Assembly: GCA_002448495.1 (NCBI GenBank) | Contig: DJYL01000007.1 | Span: 1-24,788 of the forward strand | Source: Pseudoselenomonas ruminantium | Lineage (GTDB): Bacteria; Bacillota; Negativicutes; Selenomonadales; Selenomonadaceae | Direction of reading: 5' to 3' | DNA: 24,788 bases | Part shown: in pieces, positions 5,590 to 14,745 of the stretch | Layout: every line of letters starts with the position of its first letter | Numbering within the stretch: position 1 is the first letter of the stretch | Program-made: the position numbers and the translations under genes | Notes under the pieces: generated by a model | Database searches by the model: none | Told to the model about the DNA's origin: nothing | What the model saw: the letters and a program-made list of their open reading frames with translations, nothing else

Positions 5590-7266
5590 CTAATTTGAAT
5601 TATTTGTGTTTTGGCCCGGCCGCGAAACCGGGGTTCTTATTATTTTGCGCATCCGCCGGAGCCGCGTGTTGGCAATATGTGTATCTAAATAATCGCATTG
5701 ACCATTTTGACACATAAGCAACCTATCCCCAAAATCCGCCGCTAGTGTTTTTGGAGAATTCGGGAACTTGTAACAACTGATATGAGGAAAAACCCAGTAT
5801 AAAAGCTCCGTACCGCCGTGGACTAGACCGTACCTTGTATCAAGCCAACAATTTCCATGGAACCTATAATCGTCGATTATCCTATTGGAGCCCTGCGCAA
5901 TACTAAGAGCGCCGTAATCAATACCGTCTTGTGCTTTTAGTGTAGCGGAAAACCCGTCCGGCAGGGCCGTAGATAAATCATTTAGCTTGTATACACTCGG
6001 AAAGCGTGTGACCCGCGAAATGGCGTTATAATACGTCCATGATGTTACCCCGGAAAGCCCGCTCGCGAATCCCACTTGCGGGGCGCCTGTTATGTCCTCG
6101 TCGGCCCTCGGTACTGCGTATTTTACAAAATATGAATAAGAGCCACCGTGGTTCGCGGAACTGTTGAAATACTCGTCAAACGGTGTCCCTACTGGCCCCG
6201 CACTCCCCGGACCAATAAAAACATCGGCGTCCTCCGACGCGTCGTGTGGTACCGTCTCCGGCTCCCACCCGGTCGTCGTGTAATAGGCCCCCACATCTTT
6301 ATAATAATTCCTATGGACTACGGTGGCCCGGCCGGAAGAATCCAGTTTCACCGCGGCAAAAAGTCGTCCCACACTTTCCCAGTATTCTGTCGAGTCGCCG
6401 GGGGCCTCATGCCCTGTTTGCTCGCCGCTGTATGTGACTGTTTCGTAACAAGAGACGATATCCGTTGCACCGATAAACGGTTCCCGGCTTATTATATCCC
6501 TGCTAAGAGTGGAATATATGTGGAATAACGGCCGCCCTACAGACTGCGGAACTGTATGGCAAATACTTAACCCCCGCACCGAAACCCCTACCAACAATTC
6601 CCAATTCCCTTTTTCGTCTGTAAATCGAAAGTACAGGTATTGCGACGAAAACAGGCCGCCGAATTTATAATCGTCCGTGCCAGCTATTTTCACAAAATCG
6701 CTAATCGCCGCATTGACGAAAGTATTGTCTTTAATTGCAATAGTTTCGGACCGGGTGCCGAGGCTATTTTCGATAAGAATCTCGCTATCATTCGCGCTAC
6801 AAATCTGCTCCCCTTCCGGTACCGTTGCAATAGAATATCCAATCGGGGTTCCCTTATCGTTAGATAGAATTTCGGCGTCTACCACCGCCCGCCCCGGCGC
6901 TGATTTTTCAAGGAATAGACTGCGACCGTTATTTACTAAAAAAGAACTCGTTGTCATTGACCCGATATGTTTAGGCTTTCGAATAGCGCGGTCCGTATAA
7001 TATCCCTGATACCAGTTATCCGCCCCCCATGGCAAACCAATAAACGGAACGCCGGAAAAAGCGGCTGGCGGGTTGACCTGCTCCCGCGGCGGCGTATGAC
7101 CATAGGCCACCCGCCCATCTGTCCAAATCCGGTCCCCCGGTCTGACCTGCACGTTTCCAATCGTCCGTAGCACCCGACCGCCCGCCGTAACGGTGCCGAG
7201 GCCAACACTCTCAACCGTGGCCGGGTAAAAATACCGGATTGCGTTTGGCACATTGATTTTAGACAC
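5590..7266 (-). CDS. Putative phage tail tip/receptor-binding protein
   Basis: The 558-aa product is not a family I can name. It is rich in Tyr, Gly, Ser, Thr and short beta-prone stretches, has no membrane segment, and lies between the baseplate genes and the holin, where siphophages usually encode fibre or host-recognition proteins. The N-terminal part holds VQVRPGDRIWTDGRVAYGHT, which looks like an attachment module, and the last 25 residues are basic (RLRRMRKIIRTPVSRPGQ). Start GTG 7266 overlaps the preceding stop by eight bases; a longer frame (7365) would lie wholly inside that gene. A structural or receptor-binding role is inferred from position only. Confidence 0.65.
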   Translation of the reverse strand: MSKINVPNAIRYFYPATVESVGLGTVTAGGRVLRTIGNVQVRPGDRIWTDGRVAYGHTPPREQVNPPAAFSGVPFIGLPWGADNWYQGYYTDRAIRKPKHIGSMTTSSFLVNNGRSLFLEKSAPGRAVVDAEILSNDKGTPIGYSIATVPEGEQICSANDSEILIENSLGTRSETIAIKDNTFVNAAISDFVKIAGTDDYKFGGLFSSQYLYFRFTDEKGNWELLVGVSVRGLSICHTVPQSVGRPLFHIYSTLSRDIISREPFIGATDIVSCYETVTYSGEQTGHEAPGDSTEYWESVGRLFAAVKLDSSGRATVVHRNYYKDVGAYYTTTGWEPETVPHDASEDADVFIGPGSAGPVGTPFDEYFNSSANHGGSYSYFVKYAVPRADEDITGAPQVGFASGLSGVTSWTYYNAISRVTRFPSVYKLNDLSTALPDGFSATLKAQDGIDYGALSIAQGSNRIIDDYRFHGNCWLDTRYGLVHGGTELLYWVFPHISCYKFPNSPKTLAADFGDRLLMCQNGQCDYLDTHIANTRLRRMRKIIRTPVSRPGQNTNNSN

Positions 7267-7492
7267 CGACGACCACCGCCATTCTACCGCCGTCCGGAAT
7301 GAGGCACCACACTGAATCACCATCCGCGAAATAGATATCAACGGCCGCGGTATACGGCAAAACACGATTTCCGATAACCACGTTTCCGCCGCTGACGATA
7401 CCGCGTTTTACTTTTTGATTTTGCGTGGTGACATAGATAGCACTTGTCACCATATTGCTGACCGCCTGTTTCATATTTCTTAAATCGACCAT
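7259..7492 (-). CDS. Small beta-rich phage tail protein
   Basis: The 77-aa product starts at ATG 7492 with GAGGTGG just upstream; the ATG overlaps the stop of the 1235-aa hub gene (TGATG). After a short helix (MVDLRNMKQAVSNMVTSAIY) the chain is a series of beta strands, including VVIGNRVLPYTAAVDIYFAD and GDSVWCLIPDGGRMAVVVGV, suggestive of a small barrel. It lies between hub and putative fibre, so an adaptor joining the fibre to the tail tip is plausible. No family recognised. Confidence 0.7.
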   Translation of the reverse strand: MVDLRNMKQAVSNMVTSAIYVTTQNQKVKRGIVSGGNVVIGNRVLPYTAAVDIYFADGDSVWCLIPDGGRMAVVVGV

Positions 7493-10400
7493 CAATACCA
7501 CCTCACGAATTCAAGGGTCTGCCGGTTTACAATGGTTTCCGTCCTTGTTGCGGTATTTGACCGCAGAAAATAGACGTTTCCATGCCAAATAATTCTATCG
7601 TTAAAGTCAACCAAATGCGGGCAATCATAAAGTTCTAAAGTAACGGATTCCTCCGTTCTACGGTCAAGCCATTTTATCTGTTCTGTGAGATACGATAACT
7701 TATCATACCCGTCTACCGGGAAAGACGTATCTAAAAGCGCATACGCATTCAGGCGCGTCCGTTGGCCAATTTGCTCTTTTTGAGCCGTATGGCCAGTAAC
7801 TAAATAACGGTTCCCCTGTCCGTCGTAGACAGCCGTATAATAATTCCCGTGTTCATCGTATGCACCGCCCGCAAATGCAGCGCTATAACCACCCGTTGCC
7901 ATCTGCTGGTATTGATATGGAGATATACGGTCGTCAAAGTTTGTGGATGATACTGTGGTTCCCAAAACGCCATCTTCATCCGCAGAATAAACTTGCGACT
8001 GGCCATAACTAACAGGCTTATGATAAGTAGTTACTTCGTCCACACGCTGATCCCCAATTATTGTGACCGTTTTTTCTTCGGATAAGAACTTTTGCCCGCC
8101 GCCTAAATCCTCATACTTGTATGTAGTAATAACGTGCTCTTGGCCGCGGACAACTTCGGTTTCCTTTACAAGTCCATTATTATCGTGAACCGCGCCACTA
8201 CCACCGCCAGGCGGTTCAAGTTCTTCCTCTGATGGCCACGGTGTCAAATCCTCCGAAGTCCATGATTTATAGAGAGGTTCCACTTCCGTATTATTGTTCG
8301 GGTCAGACCCCCATGTTGTCCGAACCAGTTTTTTTACAACGGTATGGACTGTTAGCTTTTTATCGTCTAGCGAAACCGTGTTATTTTCGTGACCGCGCTG
8401 AACCGCGTAAATGGTATTTCCGCGCATATAGCAATTTATCATGATATGCGGCAGACGTGCTGTCCAGCCAAAAAGTTCCTCAATCAGCCCGCCATAATTT
8501 GTGCCGGATTTAACGTCTGTCGTCATCGTGGAAATCCAATCGTCAAATTGAATGGCCACGGATTTTCCGAGTGCTTGCGCAATAGCCGTTATATGTGCGC
8601 TCGCCGGAGCGGAGGGCATTTTGTTGATTTCTTCGTCTTGATGTTCCGACTTGTAATTGTTATAAGCCTCGTTATATTCGTAAGTCCATTCAAACGCATT
8701 CTCCGGGATAGTATATGCCATTTGCCGATATAATATTTCGTCGATATCACAAGTGCATTGACAGGATATAAGGACACCCCTTTTGCTGGTTTGCTCGACG
8801 CGCCCCATCAAATTATAGTCCCATGCCTGGAAGTCAACGGCCTCCATAATTCCAATGTCGCCAGCCATAACAAAAGACAGTCTGTCCGTCAACTGCTGTT
8901 CCTGCAAGCCGATAGTGACGCTCTGCAAAAAAGATGAGTTCCAGTTTACCTTATGCAGCAACTGTCTCCATATATCGCAGTTAAATTCTACGGATTGCGA
9001 TACCACACGTTGAATGTCAGCCGTTATTTCCGCAGAGTGTCGGATAATCCTTTCCGTGTCAGGATAATCAACAACGGGGATTTTCAACCGGCGCTGAATA
9101 TCGAAATCAACAGTAATCGCATTTTGCAGGTTTCTTTCGATATCGGCATCTAAATAGCCACCATAGAATAACGTTCTTTCCGTGTCAGCAATAACCCCCG
9201 TTGAGGTAACAATCACACGGGATAAGTCGAAGTCTTTATTTACCGGGATTTCCTGCGAAATAATTTGTCGCACCGTATCGAAATCAAGTGTTACGGACGT
9301 ATGGATAACACGCTCGGCATCGGTTTCCATCCATGTGTTCTCGTCAAAACCAATCTGTCTATCGCTGATAATAACATTTGAAAAAAGGTTTGTATTGTTA
9401 TCGGACTGCATATAAAGGCCGGTGAAATAATCGCCGTTGTTTACATTGCCTTTATAAACGAACCCTTGACTTTGGAAATTATCGCTATAATGCTTTTGAC
9501 CGTCAACCCATAATTCAATGATACCGTTTGTTGCGTCGGAAACCATGTGTAAAAGATATGTCTTACGGGTGGCTTTTGTGATGGTGCCTGCCGGTTTGAC
9601 ATTGACCATTGTTGGCCCGTTGATATAACAAACCAACGAAGTCTCATCATTCTGCCGGGCCACACCAGTATCGTTCCCGTTTTCGCAGTTATATACTCGC
9701 CATTTCGCGGAGCCGGTATAATATAAATCCCACTTCACCCATAATTCTTTCGCGGCCGGAATGTCGAAACAACCGACGCGGCCGCTCTGCCAAAACGCAC
9801 TCCGAATTCCGGATTTTTCAATAGGCAGGTTTGTGAGTGTATCCCCGGCGACAGTCAATAATGTTGCTGTGCCATAATTTTCATATCTCCATGTTTTGTT
9901 GACAATCCTTTCCGTATCAAATGACAGGGCCAGCGACCGGGACAAAAGCCTTTCCGTATCAAAAAACGCCACATTGAACCCGTCCGCAAAAGTCAGTTCC
10001 GCATTAGAAATTATTAAATTGCTGACCCAAATATTACCCCCGTCCATTTGAATATAGACGTTTGCAAAATCGGCCCCGTTGTTGACATTGCCGGTGTATC
10101 TATCCCCGTAGCCATTACTAGACGAATACTCAATGACGCCATCACTGGCACCACTTTTCATGTGAAGCAACATTGACCGCAAGCGATTTTTTGAGAAATA
10201 ATTTGGCCCGTTTTTACTGGTTCCATTATGCCATAACGCATAATTATTTGAAATAGTTGCGTCTGTACTCCAGCCATTTCCCCCGTTTCCATCACTGCTA
10301 TAAATTCGTATGCGGTCCCCGTTTTGATAATCCGCGGTAGTATAGATATCCAACCGAATCCAAAGTTCCTTGGCCGCCGCAATGTCGAAACAGGCTGTCC

Positions 10401-11199
10401 GATTTGGCTGGTAGAACGCAACCCCCGTCACGGACTGTTCCAGCGGTAAATCGGTGAGCGTCGTACCGCCTGTCACGGTTAAAAGGTCAGCCCTACCGGG
10501 ATTTTCGTACCGGATAAGTGTCAACGCGTTTTTTACTTTTCTGACGGTTTTAGGATAAAAAACTATATTCTGATAAAAGTCTGTTGTTATATCAGAAAGT
10601 CTATACCGAAGATTCGTACCGTCCTCAACTATAAGCTCGTCAATGTAACCGATTAGTGCTTGGTTTCCGTTATTGAAAGCACCAACGGAAATCCTGAATT
10701 TTTGTCGGTCATATTGTGTTGGTCCGCTTGTTGTATACCCCCCATCATCACCGACATATAAATTCTTATAGGCGCCATATTCGATGAACTGTACAAATAC
10801 CCAATTCCCGACGGCCTCGCTTGAATTGGTATAAGAATACCCGTAGTCCCGGGAAATATCGGTTTCCGCATTCACCCAAATTTTTAACTTATTGCTTGTC
10901 CCGTCCCTTTGAATTGACAATAACATATAATCATTGTCCGGGTCGTAAATGGTACAGATGCGGGCATTTGCTGGGGAGGCCGGGTCAACATAAACCCACA
11001 TTCTCACACAAAAATCCTGACCGCCCAATTCAATATCGTCGGATATTAAATAACTGCTCCCGTCTAATTGCAATGCTTTTCCGTTTTTTGAATTAGTTGA
11101 CAACTCCGGGTTCCCGTAGGCTGTCCAATTATTTAATAAGACGTCTTGTGTTACTGTTTTGTCAAATGGCAACCACGAGGCAATTTGATTCAGGTTCAT
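7492..11199 (-). CDS. Large tail hub/baseplate protein with LamG-like and repeat modules
   Basis: The 1235-aa protein is a mosaic. Residues about 30-195 form a LamG/concanavalin-A-like lectin domain (GKALQLDGSSYLI, WVFVQFIEYG, GYIDELIVEDG). Two homologous modules follow (about 230-403 and 438-612, both opening RYEN and containing CFDI.AAKELW). A 14-residue repeat built on D[TI][EQ]R links and follows them (residues 414-745). The C-terminal half (about 750-1235) looks like a tail hub, ending VTLELYDCPHLVDFNDRIIW and LEFVRWY. It probably forms the tail tip, with lectin modules for binding cell-surface glycans. ATG 11199 follows AAAGGGGGG. The joining of lectin, repeats and hub in one chain is unusual. 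Confidence 0.75.
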   Translation of the reverse strand: MNLNQIASWLPFDKTVTQDVLLNNWTAYGNPELSTNSKNGKALQLDGSSYLISDDIELGGQDFCVRMWVYVDPASPANARICTIYDPDNDYMLLSIQRDGTSNKLKIWVNAETDISRDYGYSYTNSSEAVGNWVFVQFIEYGAYKNLYVGDDGGYTTSGPTQYDRQKFRISVGAFNNGNQALIGYIDELIVEDGTNLRYRLSDITTDFYQNIVFYPKTVRKVKNALTLIRYENPGRADLLTVTGGTTLTDLPLEQSVTGVAFYQPNRTACFDIAAAKELWIRLDIYTTADYQNGDRIRIYSSDGNGGNGWSTDATISNNYALWHNGTSKNGPNYFSKNRLRSMLLHMKSGASDGVIEYSSSNGYGDRYTGNVNNGADFANVYIQMDGGNIWVSNLIISNAELTFADGFNVAFFDTERLLSRSLALSFDTERIVNKTWRYENYGTATLLTVAGDTLTNLPIEKSGIRSAFWQSGRVGCFDIPAAKELWVKWDLYYTGSAKWRVYNCENGNDTGVARQNDETSLVCYINGPTMVNVKPAGTITKATRKTYLLHMVSDATNGIIELWVDGQKHYSDNFQSQGFVYKGNVNNGDYFTGLYMQSDNNTNLFSNVIISDRQIGFDENTWMETDAERVIHTSVTLDFDTVRQIISQEIPVNKDFDLSRVIVTSTGVIADTERTLFYGGYLDADIERNLQNAITVDFDIQRRLKIPVVDYPDTERIIRHSAEITADIQRVVSQSVEFNCDIWRQLLHKVNWNSSFLQSVTIGLQEQQLTDRLSFVMAGDIGIMEAVDFQAWDYNLMGRVEQTSKRGVLISCQCTCDIDEILYRQMAYTIPENAFEWTYEYNEAYNNYKSEHQDEEINKMPSAPASAHITAIAQALGKSVAIQFDDWISTMTTDVKSGTNYGGLIEELFGWTARLPHIMINCYMRGNTIYAVQRGHENNTVSLDDKKLTVHTVVKKLVRTTWGSDPNNNTEVEPLYKSWTSEDLTPWPSEEELEPPGGGSGAVHDNNGLVKETEVVRGQEHVITTYKYEDLGGGQKFLSEEKTVTIIGDQRVDEVTTYHKPVSYGQSQVYSADEDGVLGTTVSSTNFDDRISPYQYQQMATGGYSAAFAGGAYDEHGNYYTAVYDGQGNRYLVTGHTAQKEQIGQRTRLNAYALLDTSFPVDGYDKLSYLTEQIKWLDRRTEESVTLELYDCPHLVDFNDRIIWHGNVYFLRSNTATRTETIVNRQTLEFVRWY
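8965..9321 (-). repeat. 14-residue (42-base) D[TI][EQ]R repeats in the tail hub gene
   Basis: The aspartates opening the motif lie at residues 627, 641, 658, 672, 686, 700, 714, 728 and 742: the spacing is 14 except one of 17. Two further copies (414, 428; also 14 apart) sit before the second lectin-like module. Examples are DTERTL, DIERNL, DIQRRL, DTERII, DIQRVV and DIWRQL. The repeat is conserved as protein but has drifted in DNA. Confidence 0.85.
9366..10512 (-). repeat. Tandem duplication of a ~175-residue module in the hub gene
   Basis: Residues 230-403 and 438-612 can be aligned throughout: RYENPGRADLLTV with RYENYGTATLLTV, CFDIAAAKELWIRLDIY with CFDIPAAKELWVKWDLYY, LLHMKSGASDGVIE with LLHMVSDATNGIIE, GNVNNGADFANVYIQ with GNVNNGDYFTGLYMQ. 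They look like two beta-sandwich carbohydrate-binding modules that arose by duplication and then diverged. Confidence 0.85.
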
Positions 11200-11229
11200 A
11201 GCCCCGTTCCCCCCTTTCCCCGTTTTTTG

Positions 11230-11625
11230 TTATACTGCCGCAATCGTAGCCGCCACCCGAAGGGAAACGCTCCTATCCGTGGACGGAACTTCCGTGTTGG
11301 CGCTCGACGCTTTTGCATAAAAAACCGTATTTACGTTTGTAATGGCATTACTAATCGTAATACTATCCGTGAATGTTCCATTTTCCGTCAAACACAATTT
11401 CCAGCGGTCGTTTGTGTCCCCATTATCTGAAATCGTTGTGCTCCCCGTGGTGGTGTAGCCGGTTTCCGTTCTTACTGCCAGCTTAACTGTCTTGCTTTCG
11501 TTTATAGCCGCGTCCAACGAAACCGTCAAAGGGCTGGTATACGTTCCATCCGTAGAAATTGCCGTTCCGTCAGTACCGCCTGCCGTGGGATTGTTCATAT
11601 AAAGATTGATATATGCGTTTGCCAT
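11230..11625 (-). CDS. Putative phage minor tail protein, Thr/Ser-rich
   Basis: The 131-aa product (MANAYINLYMNNPTAGGTDG...) is rich in Thr, Ser, Asn and Ala and predicted to be almost all beta, like an immunoglobulin-type or tail-decoration domain. No known family could be assigned. ATG 11625 has GGAGGTG eight bases upstream and lies two bases after the stop of the preceding gene; an upstream TTG would have no ribosome site. Its place between the small distal tail protein and the hub suggests a tail-tip component. Confidence 0.75.
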   Translation of the reverse strand: MANAYINLYMNNPTAGGTDGTAISTDGTYTSPLTVSLDAAINESKTVKLAVRTETGYTTTGSTTISDNGDTNDRWKLCLTENGTFTDSITISNAITNVNTVFYAKASSANTEVPSTDRSVSLRVAATIAAV

Positions 11626-11627
11626 TT

Positions 11628-11963
11628 TCAGCACCTCCAAATTTCAAAATCCAGCATAACATAATTCGGGAACCGGGGTTCATACTTATAGGAGCGAATA
11701 ACTATACGACAATTCTCCCAAATGTCCCCGGTATCGTCTGTAAAAGTAACTTTTTGACGTGCCCTCCATAGTGCTAAAACCGCATTAAAATTCGTCTTTG
11801 AGAATAAACAGGAAACCACAAAGGAATCGCCATCCTCTATGTGACCGTAATCCTGCACCGTGTTTCCGTTGATGAGCGGCACCTTTTCTATGCGGTCATC
11901 TACATTTACTGTAAGGCTCTCTGGAGAGCGATAGCTTTCGATATCATTTATTTTTATCTTCAT
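11628..11963 (-). CDS. Small distal-tail-like protein
   Basis: The 111-aa product lies immediately after the tape measure gene, where distal tail (Dit) or tail-tip genes usually are. It has the pattern of a small beta-sandwich tail protein (KVPLINGNTVQDYGHIEDGD, VTFTDDTGDIWENCRIVIRS, YVMLDFEIWRC). It is too short for a full two-domain Dit, so it may be just the core ring domain. ATG 11963 follows AGGAGGG by seven bases. Family assignment is by position and general pattern only. Confidence 0.65.
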   Translation of the reverse strand: MKIKINDIESYRSPESLTVNVDDRIEKVPLINGNTVQDYGHIEDGDSFVVSCLFSKTNFNAVLALWRARQKVTFTDDTGDIWENCRIVIRSYKYEPRFPNYVMLDFEIWRC

Positions 11964-11973
11964 AGCTGCCCTC

Positions 11974-14736
11974 CTAGTTCCCGAAACCGGTATTTATTCG
12001 ACTGGTAGCTTCATTGACTGCACTGGTTACAGCGTTTGCGACATTATTTGTGATATCGTCCGTCAACCGTTGTTTCATTGCATTGTCGAAAACATAAGCA
12101 CCGCCGAGATTAACATTTATCGACGGGCTGACATTTATCTCCGGCGCACTTTGACTCCTTTGCTCAATGGCCCCGAGTATTGCAGACAAGTTTGTATTGA
12201 CCTCCGGAACCTGGCTGTTAATCTGTCCGAGGATATCAATAGTCTGTTCATTGTTTTGCGACAATACATTTGATAATTCGGAAATCCCGTTTGAGGTGCC
12301 ATCTGAGATTAGACTGGAGCCCCAATTATTGGCTTCCTTCATGGCTTTTTGAAATCCCATAATTTCTGCCATACTGGTTCTTTCGTTCGGGCTGACACCA
12401 GCTTCCGCCATCATGACCCGCTGAATCGCTCGGATAGCGTTCTTCTGTCTGTCCCCTTGTGACTGCGTAAAGTCATAGAACCCGCCACCGTCAGCCGAGA
12501 TATTCCCGGCCATTGCATTGCGGTACAATGCGAGATACTTCTTTTGGCTGGTAAACATACTCTTGACACTATCATTCACAGCCTGTTTTTTCTGTTGTTC
12601 GGCGGCTCTCGTTGCTGTGACTTCGTCCATACCCTTCTTTATCCAGGTCTTGCGTTCTCGTTCAATTTGCCGGAGCCGTTGAGTCAAAGAATCCTCATAA
12701 ACACTATCAAGATATTGCGCCGTTTCCCGTGCACTGTCCTCGATAACCTTTTGTCTCTTTAACTCGGCCTCCCGGGCGACCCTTGCAGGGTCTGCACCTT
12801 TTTTTAGAGTGTCTTCCGCAGAATACTCTATATCCTTTAGACTATTTTCATAGTCACTATGGGATAACCTGTAAATGCTACGGTCAAGTGCTTTGTTGGC
12901 TTCCCGGGCTTCCTTTGCGGCGTCCTTCATGGCCTTTTTAATATCATCAGCGACAGCCACCCATGCGGCGGCTTCGGTCTTTCCCTGTCTTACAGATTCA
13001 TCAACTTTATCCTTGATGGCTTCAAGTTGTTCTTTCAGTTTTTGGCTGGTTGCTTTGGCAAGCTGGTCCTGCAATTCAGTTTTAACCTGCGTCGCTTCTT
13101 TTTCCATCTTTACGGATTCGGCGACGCTCCGTTTTTCTTCTTCGCGCTCTTTTCTGCGTTCCTCATTGAACTTTTTGAAAGTTTCTTCCTGTTCCTTCAA
13201 AAGTTGCTGACGCATTTTCACAGCTTCGAATTCATCACTACCAACTGCCCATTTACCAATTCGACCGAGAACTTCGTCTGCGGCGCTACCCGCACCATAA
13301 GCACCGCCAACCGCACCTTTCCACCCGAACCGTGAACCACCCGCGATACCACCGGCGAGAGCGGCAGAACCATCAACCAGTGGACGGAAAATAGCTGTCC
13401 CCGTAGGATTTATCTTTTTCAGGACTTCCCAATCTTCAGACGATGCTCCTATATCATCAATGCCTTTTTTGAGGTCTCCAAAAAGACTAATCAACGTAGT
13501 TACCCCGCTGGCCAGACCACCAATTGCATTGCCAGCCACACTACCAAACTCTTTGATAGCACCCTGATTATCCTTGATTTGTTGCGCAAATTCAGCAACC
13601 CCCTTTGTTATCTCCGGCATCATCTCTTTAGCAATGGGCATAAGAGCCTGTCCTACAGCTCCTGTAAGCTGGCCTGCCTGCATCTGCATCTGCACCCAAT
13701 CGAGATATAACTCGCGTGCCTCTTTGGGATTTAGCAAGCCTGTTGTCTGAATAGAGCCTGCTCTTTCCATAAGAGGGATATATTCCCTCAGAACATTAAT
13801 TAGTCCCGCACCTCTAGGTCCCAAGACATCCCGAATAAACTCCTCTGACCGCCCTGCCGCTTCTGCCTTCGTAAAAGCCCTAGCCAATTGTTCTAATTGC
13901 TGAGGAATCGGCAGTAGATTTCCTTTGACATCTGAGAGTGAAAAGCTATACTCTTTCATCGCTTTGGTCAAAGAGTTTTCCGTTTTGAGTCCGGATGCAG
14001 CAGTCTTATCAAGTCTAGCCAAAAGTGGAATAACTGCGTTTATATCCGTTCCTGTAAACTGGAATACTTTTGAAAGCTGTGAAGCTTCCTTTGTCGTCAT
14101 CCCCAGACGATTGGACAGCATATACAAATCATTGCCAGCTTTCATCGCCTTGTCTGTCAAAGCGAATATGCCAGCGCCTGCCGTTATCCCTGCGACAACA
14201 CCAGTGATAGCAGTATTGAGTTTTCCGATAGCACCGACAGTCCCTGTGACCTTGCCAGTAACGTTATTGAAACCATTCGCCAACGTACCAAGCGCAGATG
14301 TCGATGCTGTACTGGTCTTTGCAAGTTCCCCATTGACCTGTGCGAGCTGAGCCTTGAGTCTTTCGATATCACGCATCTGATAGAGTCGTTTCGTGTCGAC
14401 ACCACGAGTCAACGAGCTATCTTTGCCGTATGTCTTCTCATTGGCCTGATAAGCCCTATTGAGCAGTTCCAGCTTCTTTTGCTGCACCGCCAGTTCATCA
14501 TTGAGAGCTTTCTCCCGCGCTTTCAAAGCCTCAACAGACTTCCCTGCCGCCTCCAGCCTGGTCACATCGATATCCGCCCGCAACCTGATTTGATTGGCCT
14601 CACTGTTAAGGCGAGACATAGCCTGCTTGACTGTCTTGCCAGCCGTCTCAAATCCAAGTTCTAAGTCAGAGACATTCAGCCCTAGCGACAAATAGAGAGA
14701 ATCTATCTCTGTACCCATTGCATCCTTTTTCGCCAT
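11974..14736 (-). CDS. Phage tail tape measure protein
   Basis: The 920-aa protein is mostly helical. It begins with a short N-terminal region, then a coiled coil (about 55-140), a hydrophobic segment (TAITGVVAGITAGAGIFAL, about 175-193), and the TP901-like core with SNRLGMTTKEASQLSKVFQF. A second Gly/Ala-rich hydrophobic part (about 395-420) and a long charged coiled coil (about 510-730) follow. The tape measure fixes tail length and leaves the tail during DNA injection; at about 0.15 nm per residue it would predict a tail of roughly 140 nm (inference). ATG 14736 has GAGGTGA upstream. It directly follows the chaperone genes, which are thought to coat it. Confidence 0.93.
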   Translation of the reverse strand: MAKKDAMGTEIDSLYLSLGLNVSDLELGFETAGKTVKQAMSRLNSEANQIRLRADIDVTRLEAAGKSVEALKAREKALNDELAVQQKKLELLNRAYQANEKTYGKDSSLTRGVDTKRLYQMRDIERLKAQLAQVNGELAKTSTASTSALGTLANGFNNVTGKVTGTVGAIGKLNTAITGVVAGITAGAGIFALTDKAMKAGNDLYMLSNRLGMTTKEASQLSKVFQFTGTDINAVIPLLARLDKTAASGLKTENSLTKAMKEYSFSLSDVKGNLLPIPQQLEQLARAFTKAEAAGRSEEFIRDVLGPRGAGLINVLREYIPLMERAGSIQTTGLLNPKEARELYLDWVQMQMQAGQLTGAVGQALMPIAKEMMPEITKGVAEFAQQIKDNQGAIKEFGSVAGNAIGGLASGVTTLISLFGDLKKGIDDIGASSEDWEVLKKINPTGTAIFRPLVDGSAALAGGIAGGSRFGWKGAVGGAYGAGSAADEVLGRIGKWAVGSDEFEAVKMRQQLLKEQEETFKKFNEERRKEREEEKRSVAESVKMEKEATQVKTELQDQLAKATSQKLKEQLEAIKDKVDESVRQGKTEAAAWVAVADDIKKAMKDAAKEAREANKALDRSIYRLSHSDYENSLKDIEYSAEDTLKKGADPARVAREAELKRQKVIEDSARETAQYLDSVYEDSLTQRLRQIERERKTWIKKGMDEVTATRAAEQQKKQAVNDSVKSMFTSQKKYLALYRNAMAGNISADGGGFYDFTQSQGDRQKNAIRAIQRVMMAEAGVSPNERTSMAEIMGFQKAMKEANNWGSSLISDGTSNGISELSNVLSQNNEQTIDILGQINSQVPEVNTNLSAILGAIEQRSQSAPEINVSPSINVNLGGAYVFDNAMKQRLTDDITNNVANAVTSAVNEATSRINTGFGN

Positions 14737-14745
14737 AATCTCACC

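Noticed and set aside
7267..7365. 33-codon N-terminal extension of the 558-aa tail protein
   Set aside because: It lies wholly inside the 77-aa gene in another frame and has no ribosome site; the GTG at 7266 overlaps the stop codon in the usual coupled way.
8965..9321. CRISPR-like array from the regular 42-base spacing
   Set aside because: The period is protein-level (14 residues) inside a continuous reading frame; the DNA copies are strongly diverged and there are no identical repeats with spacers. No CRISPR array was seen anywhere in the window.
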